Assembly: GCF_016595465.1 (NCBI RefSeq)
Contig: NZ_JAENIK010000012.1
Location: 620,001-684,000, forward strand
Length of the DNA: 64,000 nt
Source: Luteolibacter yonseiensis
Lineage (GTDB): Bacteria > Verrucomicrobiota > Verrucomicrobiia > Verrucomicrobiales > Akkermansiaceae
Direction of reading: 5' to 3'
The position numbers were made by a program, and so were the translations under genes. Below are positions 56,750 to 64,000 of the stretch, piece by piece. Below the pieces are notes generated by a model, which was not told the DNA's origin, made no database searches, and saw nothing but the letters and a program-made list of their open reading frames with translations. Each line of letters starts with the position of its first letter. The first letter of the stretch is position 1.

Positions 56750-57670
56750 ATGGAGTGGGTTCCTGATTTAAGACAGTTGAGGGCATTTGTTGCCGTGGTG
56801 GAAGAAGGCAGTTTCACGCTCGCCGCCCGCAGGATATTCGTGACGCAGTCGGCTGTGAGTCATTCACTCAGAACATTGGAAGAGCAACTTTCATGCCGCC
56901 TGCTGGACAGGACCGGGAAACGGGTGGCGGTCACCGCGGAAGGGGAACTCCTGCTCCGGCGATGCAAGCGGGTGATTTTCGAACTGGAGCAGGCGAGCCG
57001 CGATCTCGATGGATTGCGCCGCTGGGGACAAACCCGCATCCGCATCGGAGCTCCCCACAGCCTCTGTCACTTTCTCATCCCTTCTGTGCTGCGCGAGTTC
57101 CGCGATTGCTTTCCCCGATGCGAACCGGTCATCGAGGCAGGCGACACCACCGTGCTTCTGGACCGCCTGGCTGGTGCGGATCTCGATCTGGTGGTCGGAC
57201 TGAAGCCAAGGGGCAGGGGAGATGAGGGTTACCGCCCCATGTTCAAGGACCGTCTGGCATTCGTGGTATCACCCTTCCATCCTTGGGCGGGGGATCATTC
57301 GTCGGTGCTCTCCACGATCAACGACCACCAGTTCATCATCTATGCTAAGGCCACCGAGACCCACCGTCTGATCGAAGATTGGCTGGAACAAAAAGGAGGA
57401 CGGGGCAAGAAGCCGCTGGTCCTAGGCGACATGCAGGCCATCAAGGAAATGGCGAAACTCGGAATCGGCGTGGGGATAGTCGCTCCCTGGGTGGCCGCAC
57501 GGGAGATCGCGGACGGCAGCCTGAAGGTGGTGAACATCAACGAACCCGGCATCGAACGCGAATGGGGCGTCTTCCACTCGCCGAAACGGGAACCGAGCCT
57601 GGTTGAGGAAGCGTTCATCGGTCTTTGTGAAATGGCGTTCGCCGCGATGCCCAGCAGCCTGACCGAGTGA
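56750..57670 (+). CDS. LysR-type transcriptional regulator
   Basis: A 306-residue LysR regulator. The N-terminal winged HTH covers about 5-65 (LRQLRAFVAVVEEGSFTLAARRIFVTQSAVSHSLRTLEEQL). An effector-binding domain of the type-2 periplasmic fold follows. It is divergent from the NrtA-like gene, so it probably controls the nitrate transport unit. The likely signal is a nitrogen compound, by context only. The start codon is an ATG at 56750; the N-terminus is slightly extended (MEWVPD) relative to most LysR proteins. Confidence 0.93.
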   Translation: MEWVPDLRQLRAFVAVVEEGSFTLAARRIFVTQSAVSHSLRTLEEQLSCRLLDRTGKRVAVTAEGELLLRRCKRVIFELEQASRDLDGLRRWGQTRIRIGAPHSLCHFLIPSVLREFRDCFPRCEPVIEAGDTTVLLDRLAGADLDLVVGLKPRGRGDEGYRPMFKDRLAFVVSPFHPWAGDHSSVLSTINDHQFIIYAKATETHRLIEDWLEQKGGRGKKPLVLGDMQAIKEMAKLGIGVGIVAPWVAAREIADGSLKVVNINEPGIEREWGVFHSPKREPSLVEEAFIGLCEMAFAAMPSSLTE

Positions 57671-57677
57671 CAGGAAA

Positions 57678-57707
57678 CGGGCCACTCCGTGTTACCGGAA
57701 CGGCCCG
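57678..57707. terminator. weak convergent terminator-like hairpin
   Basis: CGGGCC (57678-57683) pairs with GGCCCG (57702-57707), with an inner CCG...CGG pair. It lies between the LysR gene and the convergent porin-like gene. T-runs are poor, so termination is uncertain. Confidence 0.35.
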
Positions 57708-57735
57708 CACCACTCAACAACCTACAACCAAAAAC

Positions 57736-58992
57736 TCAGAAAGTGTAGTCCAGTTCGATGGATACGCGGGTGGCCGTCGGGAGTCCCGGCGAACCGGAAG
57801 GTCCGACGTAGGCATCCCCTTCGGACTCGAACTGGGCGAATTTGGCGATTGCGGTGAAGTTGTCGTCGAACTTCTTGGTAAGCACCGAATCATATTCCCA
57901 TCCGTAGCCGCTGGAGATCTCGTTGTCCCCCATGGCATGCAGCACGTTCGTCCACTTGATACCGTAAAAGAGCGGGATGGTGTGCGAAACGTAGAGATCC
58001 GTGAGACCGTTGTGGGCACCGGACAAGCGGGCGCCGTCGGTGACATCCGCGAAGCCGTTGAACGCATGCACCGTGGCGAGCGGGGTCTTGAATCCTGCAT
58101 CAAGATGTTCGAGGCCCACCGTCAGCGACTGCTTTCCGAAGGTCTTCGTTGCGGTGGCGTGACCATACAGCGCGTCTTGCTCTCCCAGCACACCGGCCTT
58201 GTCCTGGAAGGCCAGCTCGCCATACAGCACCACGCCACCGAGCGTTCCCTTGGCGCTCGCACCGAAGGTGTTGTTATCCCATGCCCCGAGTTCCTCGAAG
58301 TTCATGATATAGGCGTAACCGCCGAGCGTCACACCGCCGAAACCCGTATAGGAGGCATTGAGGAGGTGGATTTCGGATTGAAGATCCTGGACATTTGCGA
58401 AGCCCGGCAGGAAGCCGATTTCGGAATCGGCGTCCGAACCGAAGATACGGTTCACCTGGTTGATATAGCCGTAGTTCAAGGTGAGTCCGTCGATCGACTT
58501 GTTCGCCAACGTGATGCCATCATAGGTTTGTTCATTCTGGCGCCAGCCCACATTGCCAATGAATGCCGCGTTGTCGTAGATCAGGCGCTGCCGGCCGATC
58601 TTGGCCGTGGTGTCGAAGCCTTCGTATTGCAGGAAAGCTTGGTTCAACTCGTTGGTCTCCGGGTCGAAGATGGCGGTGTTGGCCGGGTCGAACGGGTCGG
58701 CCGTAGGACCGGCGCCTCCGTTGTAGTCATCGATCACGGCCTGGCTGAACTCACCTTCGATCAACGCGCTGAACCCATTCCATGCCTTGGTTTTGAGTCC
58801 CAGACGCTCGCGGACCGTCAGGGCATGGGAGGGGTCGAAGGCATCCACATCGCCGAACTCATAGCGGGCACGGATGTCGATGACGGGTTTGATCCATGGC
58901 TCGGGCTTGGCGGCAAGCGTGGATTCCAAATCGGGAGTTCCCGCATGGAGCAGGCCGGCGGTGGATAAGAACAATGCGAATGGCGTCTTCAT
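57736..58992 (-). CDS. outer-membrane porin-like beta-barrel protein
   Basis: A 418-residue exported protein. The signal peptide is MKTPFALFLSTAGLLHA. The mature part has alternating beta-strands rich in aromatic ends, e.g. PVIDIRARYEFGDVDA, and ends in a terminal Phe (SIELDYTF), as outer-membrane barrels do. GRQRLIYDNAAFIGNVGWRQNEQTYDGI is reminiscent of alginate-export/porin-type barrels. The ATG at 58992 was chosen because it gives the signal peptide. It is convergent with the LysR gene. It may serve the neighbouring nitrate transporter, but that is speculative. Confidence 0.8.
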   Translation of the reverse strand: MKTPFALFLSTAGLLHAGTPDLESTLAAKPEPWIKPVIDIRARYEFGDVDAFDPSHALTVRERLGLKTKAWNGFSALIEGEFSQAVIDDYNGGAGPTADPFDPANTAIFDPETNELNQAFLQYEGFDTTAKIGRQRLIYDNAAFIGNVGWRQNEQTYDGITLANKSIDGLTLNYGYINQVNRIFGSDADSEIGFLPGFANVQDLQSEIHLLNASYTGFGGVTLGGYAYIMNFEELGAWDNNTFGASAKGTLGGVVLYGELAFQDKAGVLGEQDALYGHATATKTFGKQSLTVGLEHLDAGFKTPLATVHAFNGFADVTDGARLSGAHNGLTDLYVSHTIPLFYGIKWTNVLHAMGDNEISSGYGWEYDSVLTKKFDDNFTAIAKFAQFESEGDAYVGPSGSPGLPTATRVSIELDYTF

Positions 58993-59136
58993 GAGTGTGT
59001 TTTTTGCGTGAACGGGGGAGCACCCCACACACCTCCATAAAGCGTGCGCCCTGCCACATTCCCGGCCGCCGGTCCGAAATGGGTGAAGCGTATTCCACCA
59101 CCACATGAGGGCCAATCATGCGATAATGGCCAAAAT

Positions 59137-59167
59137 GAAAACGCCGCCGTCGCGAATGACGGCGGCG
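59137..59167 (-). terminator. Rho-independent terminator after the S10 gene
   Basis: CGCCGCCGTC (59142-59151) pairs exactly with GACGGCGGCG (59158-59167), with a GCGAAT loop. On the minus strand it is followed by TTTTCATTTTGG. It lies 33 bases past the stop of the S10 carboxypeptidase-like gene. Confidence 0.85.
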
Positions 59168-59200
59168 CGGAGGGAAACCGGCTTTCCTATTTTTGGAACC

Positions 59201-60703
59201 TCACGGCGTGGGAGCCTGGATGAAGTTCACAATGTCCTTGCGGCATTTGATCAGGTCCGGTGGATTGAGGTAGAACATGTGACCGCCATCATAGTAGGTG
59301 GTCGAAATGTTCTTCCGGGCGTTTTCCGGAAGATTCAACATGTGGCGGACGGAATATGCCACGCCGGTCGGAGGCGTGGCGAGATCGGTGTATCCTCCCA
59401 TCACAAGCACGCGGAGTTTCGGATTGTCGCGCATCGCGGTGGCGAGGCGTCCGCTGAGATTGACCACGGAGTTGCTCGTATTCCACTTCCAGGGCTGGAC
59501 CTTGCTCGTCAGGATTTCGTAAGGCTGTTCTTCCTTGTAGCCCAGATCACGTCCCAGATAATCCATCATCGCGGTGGCGAAGGCCCCGTAGGCGAGGGAA
59601 TAAGAGGGATCGTATTCCGGTGTACTGGCGGCCTTGTCCGTGGTATCCCACGCGACACGCGCGTCAAACCGTCCGACAACCTTTCCCTCACTCCGCAGGA
59701 GTTCGCTACGGAAGGATGTGGAGTCCAGACGCAGGTCGTGCTGGATCCATATGGCGGCGCCGACTCCGGTGAATTTCTCCAGCTTCGCGGCGACGGCATC
59801 GCGTGTGGCAGGATCCAGATCGGAACCCTTGAGCAAGGCCGCCGCATATTCGCCGAACGCGAATGCGGTGCTGTCCTTCACGAGTTGATCGCGATCCCCG
59901 GTGATCTTCTTGTGGAAGTGGGCGGTGCCGACAAGCGATGGCAGGAAAACCTGATAAGCAAGATCGTTCCCTTGGGCGGGCTGGAGCGTGGAGAAATCCA
60001 GCAAGGTCGAGAGCATCACCACGCCATTGAGGCTCATTCCATAGCGGTTTTGCAAATGATGGGACAACCCGGCCGCCCGGATGCCTCCGTAGGATTCTCC
60101 CAACAGATACTTGGGCGAGGCCCAGCGCTCGTGCTCGCTGACCCAGCGGCGGATGAAGTCTCCGACCGATTGGATGTCTTCGTCCAGTCCGTGGAAATCA
60201 CCGGGCTGGACGTCCTTCTCCGCACGGCTGTAACCAGTGGATACAGGGTCGATGAACACCAGATCGCAAACATCGAGGATGCTCAGGGGATTTTCTGTTA
60301 GATGGACAGGCGGGGAGGGGGGCTGCGTGCCGTCGCCCGTGAGCTTGACGATCTTCGGGCCCAGCACACCGATGTGGAGCCACACGGCGGACGATCCGGG
60401 ACCTCCATTGAAGGCGAACATCACCGGCCGCGTCGTCGGATCATTGGAATCCGTGCGCTCGTAGCTCACGTGGAAAATGGACGCGCGCGGCTTGCCGTCG
60501 TCAGCCTTGAGCTGGAGTTTTCCGGTGGTGACCTTGTAAGGAACCTTTTTCCCATCGATCGTCACACTCGACTCACGTGTGGTAGGCTCCGCGGCTTTCG
60601 CCGGCGCGTCATCTTTTTTGGCGTCATTGGATTTTTCCGGCTCCGCGGCCACAGAGGCAATCAGACTCAGGGAACAACAAACTGGGAGAATGAATCGTCG
60701 CAT
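59201..60703 (-). CDS. secreted serine carboxypeptidase-like protein (S10)
   Basis: A 500-residue protein with a signal peptide (about 1-20) and a Lys/Ala-rich linker to about 45. The S10 carboxypeptidase fold shows in FAFNGGPGSSAVWLH (oxyanion), LLGESYGGIRAAGL (nucleophile Ser204), GGYTDLATPP (about Asp440) and DGGHMFYLN (about His475). The catalytic triad is complete. It is probably a periplasmic peptidase or acyltransferase-type enzyme. It stands alone; the upstream 230-base gap (60704-60933) has no gene but holds TTACA-ATATA-TGTAA at 60861-60875, a possible operator. Confidence 0.9.
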   Translation of the reverse strand: MRRFILPVCCSLSLIASVAAEPEKSNDAKKDDAPAKAAEPTTRESSVTIDGKKVPYKVTTGKLQLKADDGKPRASIFHVSYERTDSNDPTTRPVMFAFNGGPGSSAVWLHIGVLGPKIVKLTGDGTQPPSPPVHLTENPLSILDVCDLVFIDPVSTGYSRAEKDVQPGDFHGLDEDIQSVGDFIRRWVSEHERWASPKYLLGESYGGIRAAGLSHHLQNRYGMSLNGVVMLSTLLDFSTLQPAQGNDLAYQVFLPSLVGTAHFHKKITGDRDQLVKDSTAFAFGEYAAALLKGSDLDPATRDAVAAKLEKFTGVGAAIWIQHDLRLDSTSFRSELLRSEGKVVGRFDARVAWDTTDKAASTPEYDPSYSLAYGAFATAMMDYLGRDLGYKEEQPYEILTSKVQPWKWNTSNSVVNLSGRLATAMRDNPKLRVLVMGGYTDLATPPTGVAYSVRHMLNLPENARKNISTTYYDGGHMFYLNPPDLIKCRKDIVNFIQAPTP

Positions 60704-60933
60704 GGGTAAACCCTAGGCAGCTGAATTTCCGTTGTCGATGGCATGTCATGGCTGAGGACCGCCAAATAAACCGGAAATCCGTCCGAGACCCGCCAAACGC
60801 AAGGAATAGCGAGGGATCCGTGCTTCCACCTGTGTTCAAATGCAGGCCATTTACTACTTGTTACAATATATGTAATGCGGAGTCAAATATTGCACGTTCC
60901 AGAACCAGCATCAGGAACGTCTGTCCGGCCACG

Positions 60934-62034
60934 TCACCGGAGCAGCGCGCTTGCGGTCCACAGCATCGGTGACTGGCCGTGGAGGTCCCCTGCTGTCCTC
61001 GGGCGGTCGAGATAGAATTGTTCGGAGAATCCCTTGTCGGTGCCGATGCACACCTCCCGTAGATTCGCGTCTTCGTCCAAGTGCGCGACGAGGGCGAGCC
61101 ATGCCCTGCGGGCTGCCGGACCGTAGGATTTTTCATCCAACCAGCCGTTTTTGACTCCTGTCACCATGGAAAAGGCGAACATTGCTGTTCCGGATGTTTC
61201 CGGCCATGATTCCGGCTTGTCGATGAGCTGCCGCCACATTCCCGCTTCAGTCTGGTTTGCGAGAAGAGCCGCCATCATCTTGCGATAACCTTCGAGCAAT
61301 CTAGCGCGCCGGGGGTGGTTTTCCGGCAACGACCGAAGCAATTCCGCCGATCCGGCGGCCATCCAGCCATTACCCCTGCCCCAGAAGAAATGCGCGTTCG
61401 TGCCGTGATAAAACAGGCCGTTCGGCTCCTGCATCCTGTCGAAATAGGCGGCCATCGTAAGTGCCGCGCGGTCGAGGTATTTCATGTCCCCCGATGCCCG
61501 GTAGGCCTGGGTCTGAATGAGCGGGATCATGTACATGTCATCGATCCAATAACGCGCCTCGGCGGTGATGCCGTCCGGTGTGGGATTTTCCCATTGCGCG
61601 TCCGCGAGCGAAAGCCCGAGTGTCCTGCAACGCTCGTCCTTGTTCTCCAGATAGATTTGCAGCGGAACCGCACCAAAGACCCGATAGTCCACATGTGCGA
61701 CGCGGTTGATCCTCTGGGACCCGGGGTCCGACAGGAATGGCTCGAACTTCGCGATGAGCCGGTCCCGGAGGTTGATATCCTTGGTGAGATCCGCCACCGT
61801 CAGCGCACCATACCAGGAGATGACCTCCGGATAGATGACGCCAAGTTTCGCCTTCGCGGGATTGGTTTCGAAGCGGAATTTCCGGGGCAGGATGTTTTCA
61901 GAGATCCGCTTGCCCACCACTGCCGGCGACGCGCCTTCCGGCCAGTCCGTGAAGCAGGCGGGAGATTTCTCCCCGGCATTCGCAACCAGGGAAAACGCGG
62001 TTGAGCACAGCAGTGTTAGTATGACCGATTTCAT
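60934..62034 (-). CDS. secreted unsaturated rhamnogalacturonyl hydrolase (GH105 type)
   Basis: A 366-residue (alpha/alpha)6-barrel enzyme with a signal peptide (MKSVILTLLCSTAFSLVANA). GH88/GH105 landmarks are WIDDMYMIPLIQTQAYRASGD (conserved Asp), GLFYHGTNAHFFWGRGNGWMAAG and TSGTAMFAFSMV. It is expected to release unsaturated uronates from pectin fragments. The ATG at 62034 was chosen for the signal peptide; the frame extends 13 codons further. It lies 48 bases after the stop of the DUF4861 gene on the same strand, and the two are likely one unit. Confidence 0.92.
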   Translation of the reverse strand: MKSVILTLLCSTAFSLVANAGEKSPACFTDWPEGASPAVVGKRISENILPRKFRFETNPAKAKLGVIYPEVISWYGALTVADLTKDINLRDRLIAKFEPFLSDPGSQRINRVAHVDYRVFGAVPLQIYLENKDERCRTLGLSLADAQWENPTPDGITAEARYWIDDMYMIPLIQTQAYRASGDMKYLDRAALTMAAYFDRMQEPNGLFYHGTNAHFFWGRGNGWMAAGSAELLRSLPENHPRRARLLEGYRKMMAALLANQTEAGMWRQLIDKPESWPETSGTAMFAFSMVTGVKNGWLDEKSYGPAARRAWLALVAHLDEDANLREVCIGTDKGFSEQFYLDRPRTAGDLHGQSPMLWTASALLR

Positions 62035-62082
62035 GAAATTGTGACTGTGGAAAGCCCGGCCCGCACCCGGCATTCCTTGTGA

Positions 62083-63246
62083 TTATGGCGCTGCGGTGAT
62101 CTTCACCTCCAAGGGTGTGGCGAGGCTTTTCGCGGTCTCGCTGACATGGTTTTTCCAAGCCTCCGCGGTGGTGAACCTGCCCGCCTTGTCCCAGCAGAAT
62201 CCCGCCCAGTAGGTGGCGACGTGGGATTTGTCGGTTTTGACGAGCGCCAATTGGTTCAGCTTGTCCTCAGCAAACTTTTCCAATCCGGCAGGAGCGGTGA
62301 TGATCGCGAGGCCTTGATTCCCCGCCCCTTTCTCCATTTTTTCCCATTTTGCCAGCCAACCTTCCGCAGGATTTGATTCCACCACCTCGCCGGAAACCTT
62401 TTTCAGACCGGCGGCGGCGACCAGGTTGTCACCTCCGCTGATGGTGTAGCGGCTTTCGAAGCGGTCGAACTGTTGCCCGGCATCCAGCGAAACCCGTTTG
62501 GTCTCCTCCACCTGCGCACCACCGACGGCGAACGGCGCATACCTTAGTTCGAACAACACGCGGATCGGTCCGTTCGCCAGCACGTTCGAGCTGATGAAGT
62601 TTTTCGAAACCCATAACTTGTCCTCCGCCCACAGGCCGCTGCCACCGCAGCCACGGCTGAGTCCGGCGGAGTAAAAATCCGCGCCTTCACCGTGATCCGC
62701 ATGGTAGTCGTCCGAGAGATACCAGTCGCTGATGACCATGCGTGGCGTGCGTTTGGACCAGATGTCGATGGTGCTGCTGGTGAGCGGTTCCCCCTTCCAT
62801 GTTTCCAAGGCATGCCCGTAGGTGCGGTGGGCGATGAGATCGTTCTCCCAGGTGAAATCATCGAAACGTTCGCGGACGAAACGGCCGAACGCCTTGAACT
62901 GTTCCTTCTTGTAGACCTGTTTGGCACCGACGCCGAGGGTGAACGTCTTCGTCTCGCCGGCTGCGAAATCGGCCTGGAAAATGACGGCGTCGAAAGCACG
63001 CAGCTCATCGCCATCCAGATCGATGGCCTGGCAGAGCACCTCTTTCCCGCTGCCATCCTTAACGTGGACGAGATTGAGATTCTTCGCCCCCAGCGGTGCC
63101 AGATCCCTGGCGGAAACCTCGATGGTCTGGCTGCCACGAGCCGACGGGAGAGTGTTCGAGACGGTCACCTCAAGCGACGCAGCATCGCAGGTGGAAGCGA
63201 TGGTTCCAATTGCAAGCCAGGCGGATTTTCTAAGAAATGATTTCAT
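62083..63246 (-). CDS. secreted DUF4861 protein
   Basis: A 387-residue exported protein with a signal peptide (about 1-22). DUF4861 features are visible as VTVSNTLPSARGSQTIEV, NDLIAHRTYGHALETWKG and SDDYHADHGEGADFYSAGLSRGCGGSGLW. The family is often found beside GH105 and other pectin/rhamnogalacturonan genes, and some members are suspected lyases or hydrolases. Here it is directly upstream of GH105 (gap of 48 bases), which supports a role in breakdown of pectin-derived oligosaccharides. The 217-base upstream gap to the divergent aminotransferase gene holds no gene. Confidence 0.85.
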   Translation of the reverse strand: MKSFLRKSAWLAIGTIASTCDAASLEVTVSNTLPSARGSQTIEVSARDLAPLGAKNLNLVHVKDGSGKEVLCQAIDLDGDELRAFDAVIFQADFAAGETKTFTLGVGAKQVYKKEQFKAFGRFVRERFDDFTWENDLIAHRTYGHALETWKGEPLTSSTIDIWSKRTPRMVISDWYLSDDYHADHGEGADFYSAGLSRGCGGSGLWAEDKLWVSKNFISSNVLANGPIRVLFELRYAPFAVGGAQVEETKRVSLDAGQQFDRFESRYTISGGDNLVAAAGLKKVSGEVVESNPAEGWLAKWEKMEKGAGNQGLAIITAPAGLEKFAEDKLNQLALVKTDKSHVATYWAGFCWDKAGRFTTAEAWKNHVSETAKSLATPLEVKITAAP

Positions 63247-63463
63247 GGGTATTTGATAACGCCCGGCAGCGTGGCAATCCGTCGGCAGGCAGACGAGTGC
63301 AAACGCAGCGGTGTCGAAATTAGCCGCCCCCCGAAAACAGCGTCAAACGCCCAGATGGAGTAATGGAACACCTGAAAGAGTTGTCATCTGGCAGCGGATG
63401 ATTTGTGGAAAATCACAAGCCCGGACTTGAAACCGCCGTCGCCAGAGGCGAAAAGTCCGCGCG

Positions 63464-64000
63464 ATGAATTTCGATTTCGACACGCCCATCACCCGCCGTG
63501 GCACCGGCTGCATCAAGTATGACCGACGCCCGGAGCTCGATCCCTTCTGGGTCGCGGATATGGATTTCGCCTCGGCTCCGGCGATCCTGGAGGCGTTGCA
63601 CAAGCGTGTCGATCACGGCATCTTCGGTTACGCCCAGGCTCATGAGGGGTTGAACTCCGCCATCCTGACCTACCTGCGGGATCGCCGGAACACGGACGTC
63701 CCCATCGACCACATCGTCCATCTCGGCGGCCTGGTGCCCGCGCTCTCGCTCTCCGCCCGGGCCTTCTGCAAGGCGGGCGATGCCGTGATGACCTGCACCC
63801 CGGTTTACCCGCCGTTCATCGGTGTCCACCACGACGCCCACGTTTCCCTGATCACCGTCGACCATGCAAAGGCTGACGGCCGCTGGGTGTTCGACTGGGA
63901 GGCCATGGAAAACGCCGTCACCCCCGAAACGAAGGTCTTTCTGCTTTGCAACCCGCAGAACCCCCTTGGACGCGTTTTCTCCGGTGAGGAAGTCGAGAAG
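63464..64000 (+). CDS. MalY/PatB-type aminotransferase, 3' end cut off
   Basis: The first 179 residues of a fold-type I PLP enzyme, cut by the window end. It starts MNFDFDTPITRRGTGCIKYD, the usual MalY/PatB (cystathionine beta-lyase-like) opening, with PFWVADMDFASAPAIL, FGYAQAHEGLNSAILTYL and FLLCNPQNPLGRVFSGEE (Asn of the PLP site). The Schiff-base lysine lies beyond the window. It probably cleaves C-S bonds (cystathionine or cysteine) or acts as an aminotransferase. It is divergent from the DUF4861 gene. Confidence 0.9.
   Translation, partial: MNFDFDTPITRRGTGCIKYDRRPELDPFWVADMDFASAPAILEALHKRVDHGIFGYAQAHEGLNSAILTYLRDRRNTDVPIDHIVHLGGLVPALSLSARAFCKAGDAVMTCTPVYPPFIGVHHDAHVSLITVDHAKADGRWVFDWEAMENAVTPETKVFLLCNPQNPLGRVFSGEEVEK

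Overview
The window looks like chromosomal DNA of a diderm, GC-rich bacterium of the Verrucomicrobiota (Verrucomicrobiales, Luteolibacter/Haloferula-like). This is an inference from gene content: BamA and LolA (outer membrane), a Tat-exported nitrate-binding protein, McsA-McsB-ClpC without CtsR, SHD1-type secreted proteins, DUF4861 and GH105 polysaccharide genes. Almost no start codon in the window has a clear Shine-Dalgarno motif, so several starts rest on domain and signal-peptide fit. No rRNA, tRNA, CRISPR array, IS transposase or prophage was seen. Genes are dense and on both strands.

Layout. 0-8 kb: a truncated gene, an anchored subtilase, small stress-type proteins (DUF892, a coiled-coil protein, a DUF883-like protein, DUF1328, DUF2383), hisD and a DAO-type oxidoreductase. 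8-14 kb (minus): tmk with an M32 carboxypeptidase, a repeat protein, an SGNH hydrolase and dinB. 14-15.6 kb (plus): GFA protein, GNAT and Nudix. 15.7-18 kb: pgi and apt. 18.1-22.3 kb: an aryl-polyene-like set (LolA, a ketosynthase-like chain-length factor without its cysteine, a full ketosynthase, and a divergent short adenylate-forming ligase). 22.3-26.2 kb: unknown secreted and small proteins, DUF2007 and an ABC-F ATPase. 26.3-28.8 kb: bamA with a strong terminator.

28.8-32.2 kb (minus): a tight operon jag-like / doxX / thioesterase / COG2509 oxidoreductase, with a GAF protein upstream. 32.3-36.2 kb (plus): exported aldose epimerase, sodium:solute symporter, a 65-residue membrane partner, and an MBL hydrolase. 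36.4-41.3 kb: coiled-coil membrane protein, fungal-type cytosine deaminase, tandem LOG-like protein, SHD1-gluzincin protein, nadK. 41.4-46.5 kb (plus): ilvE, mcsA, mcsB, clpC, closed by a terminator. These last three encode the arginine-phosphorylation/ClpC protein quality-control system.

46.6-50.8 kb: pdxH, then a UPF0126 channel/transporter gene, tdh and kbl on the minus strand (threonine to glycine plus acetyl-CoA), divergent from an HTH-cupin regulator with a palindrome-rich spacer. 50.84-51.44 kb has no gene but holds an inverted-repeat, REP/BIME-like element. 51.4-57.7 kb: an NrtA-B-C-D nitrate-type ABC transporter, a separate signal-less NrtA-like protein, and a divergent LysR regulator with a clear operator candidate. 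57.7-64 kb: an outer-membrane porin-like protein, an S10 carboxypeptidase-like protein, GH105 plus DUF4861 (pectin-type sugar breakdown), and the start of a MalY/PatB-type aminotransferase cut by the window end.
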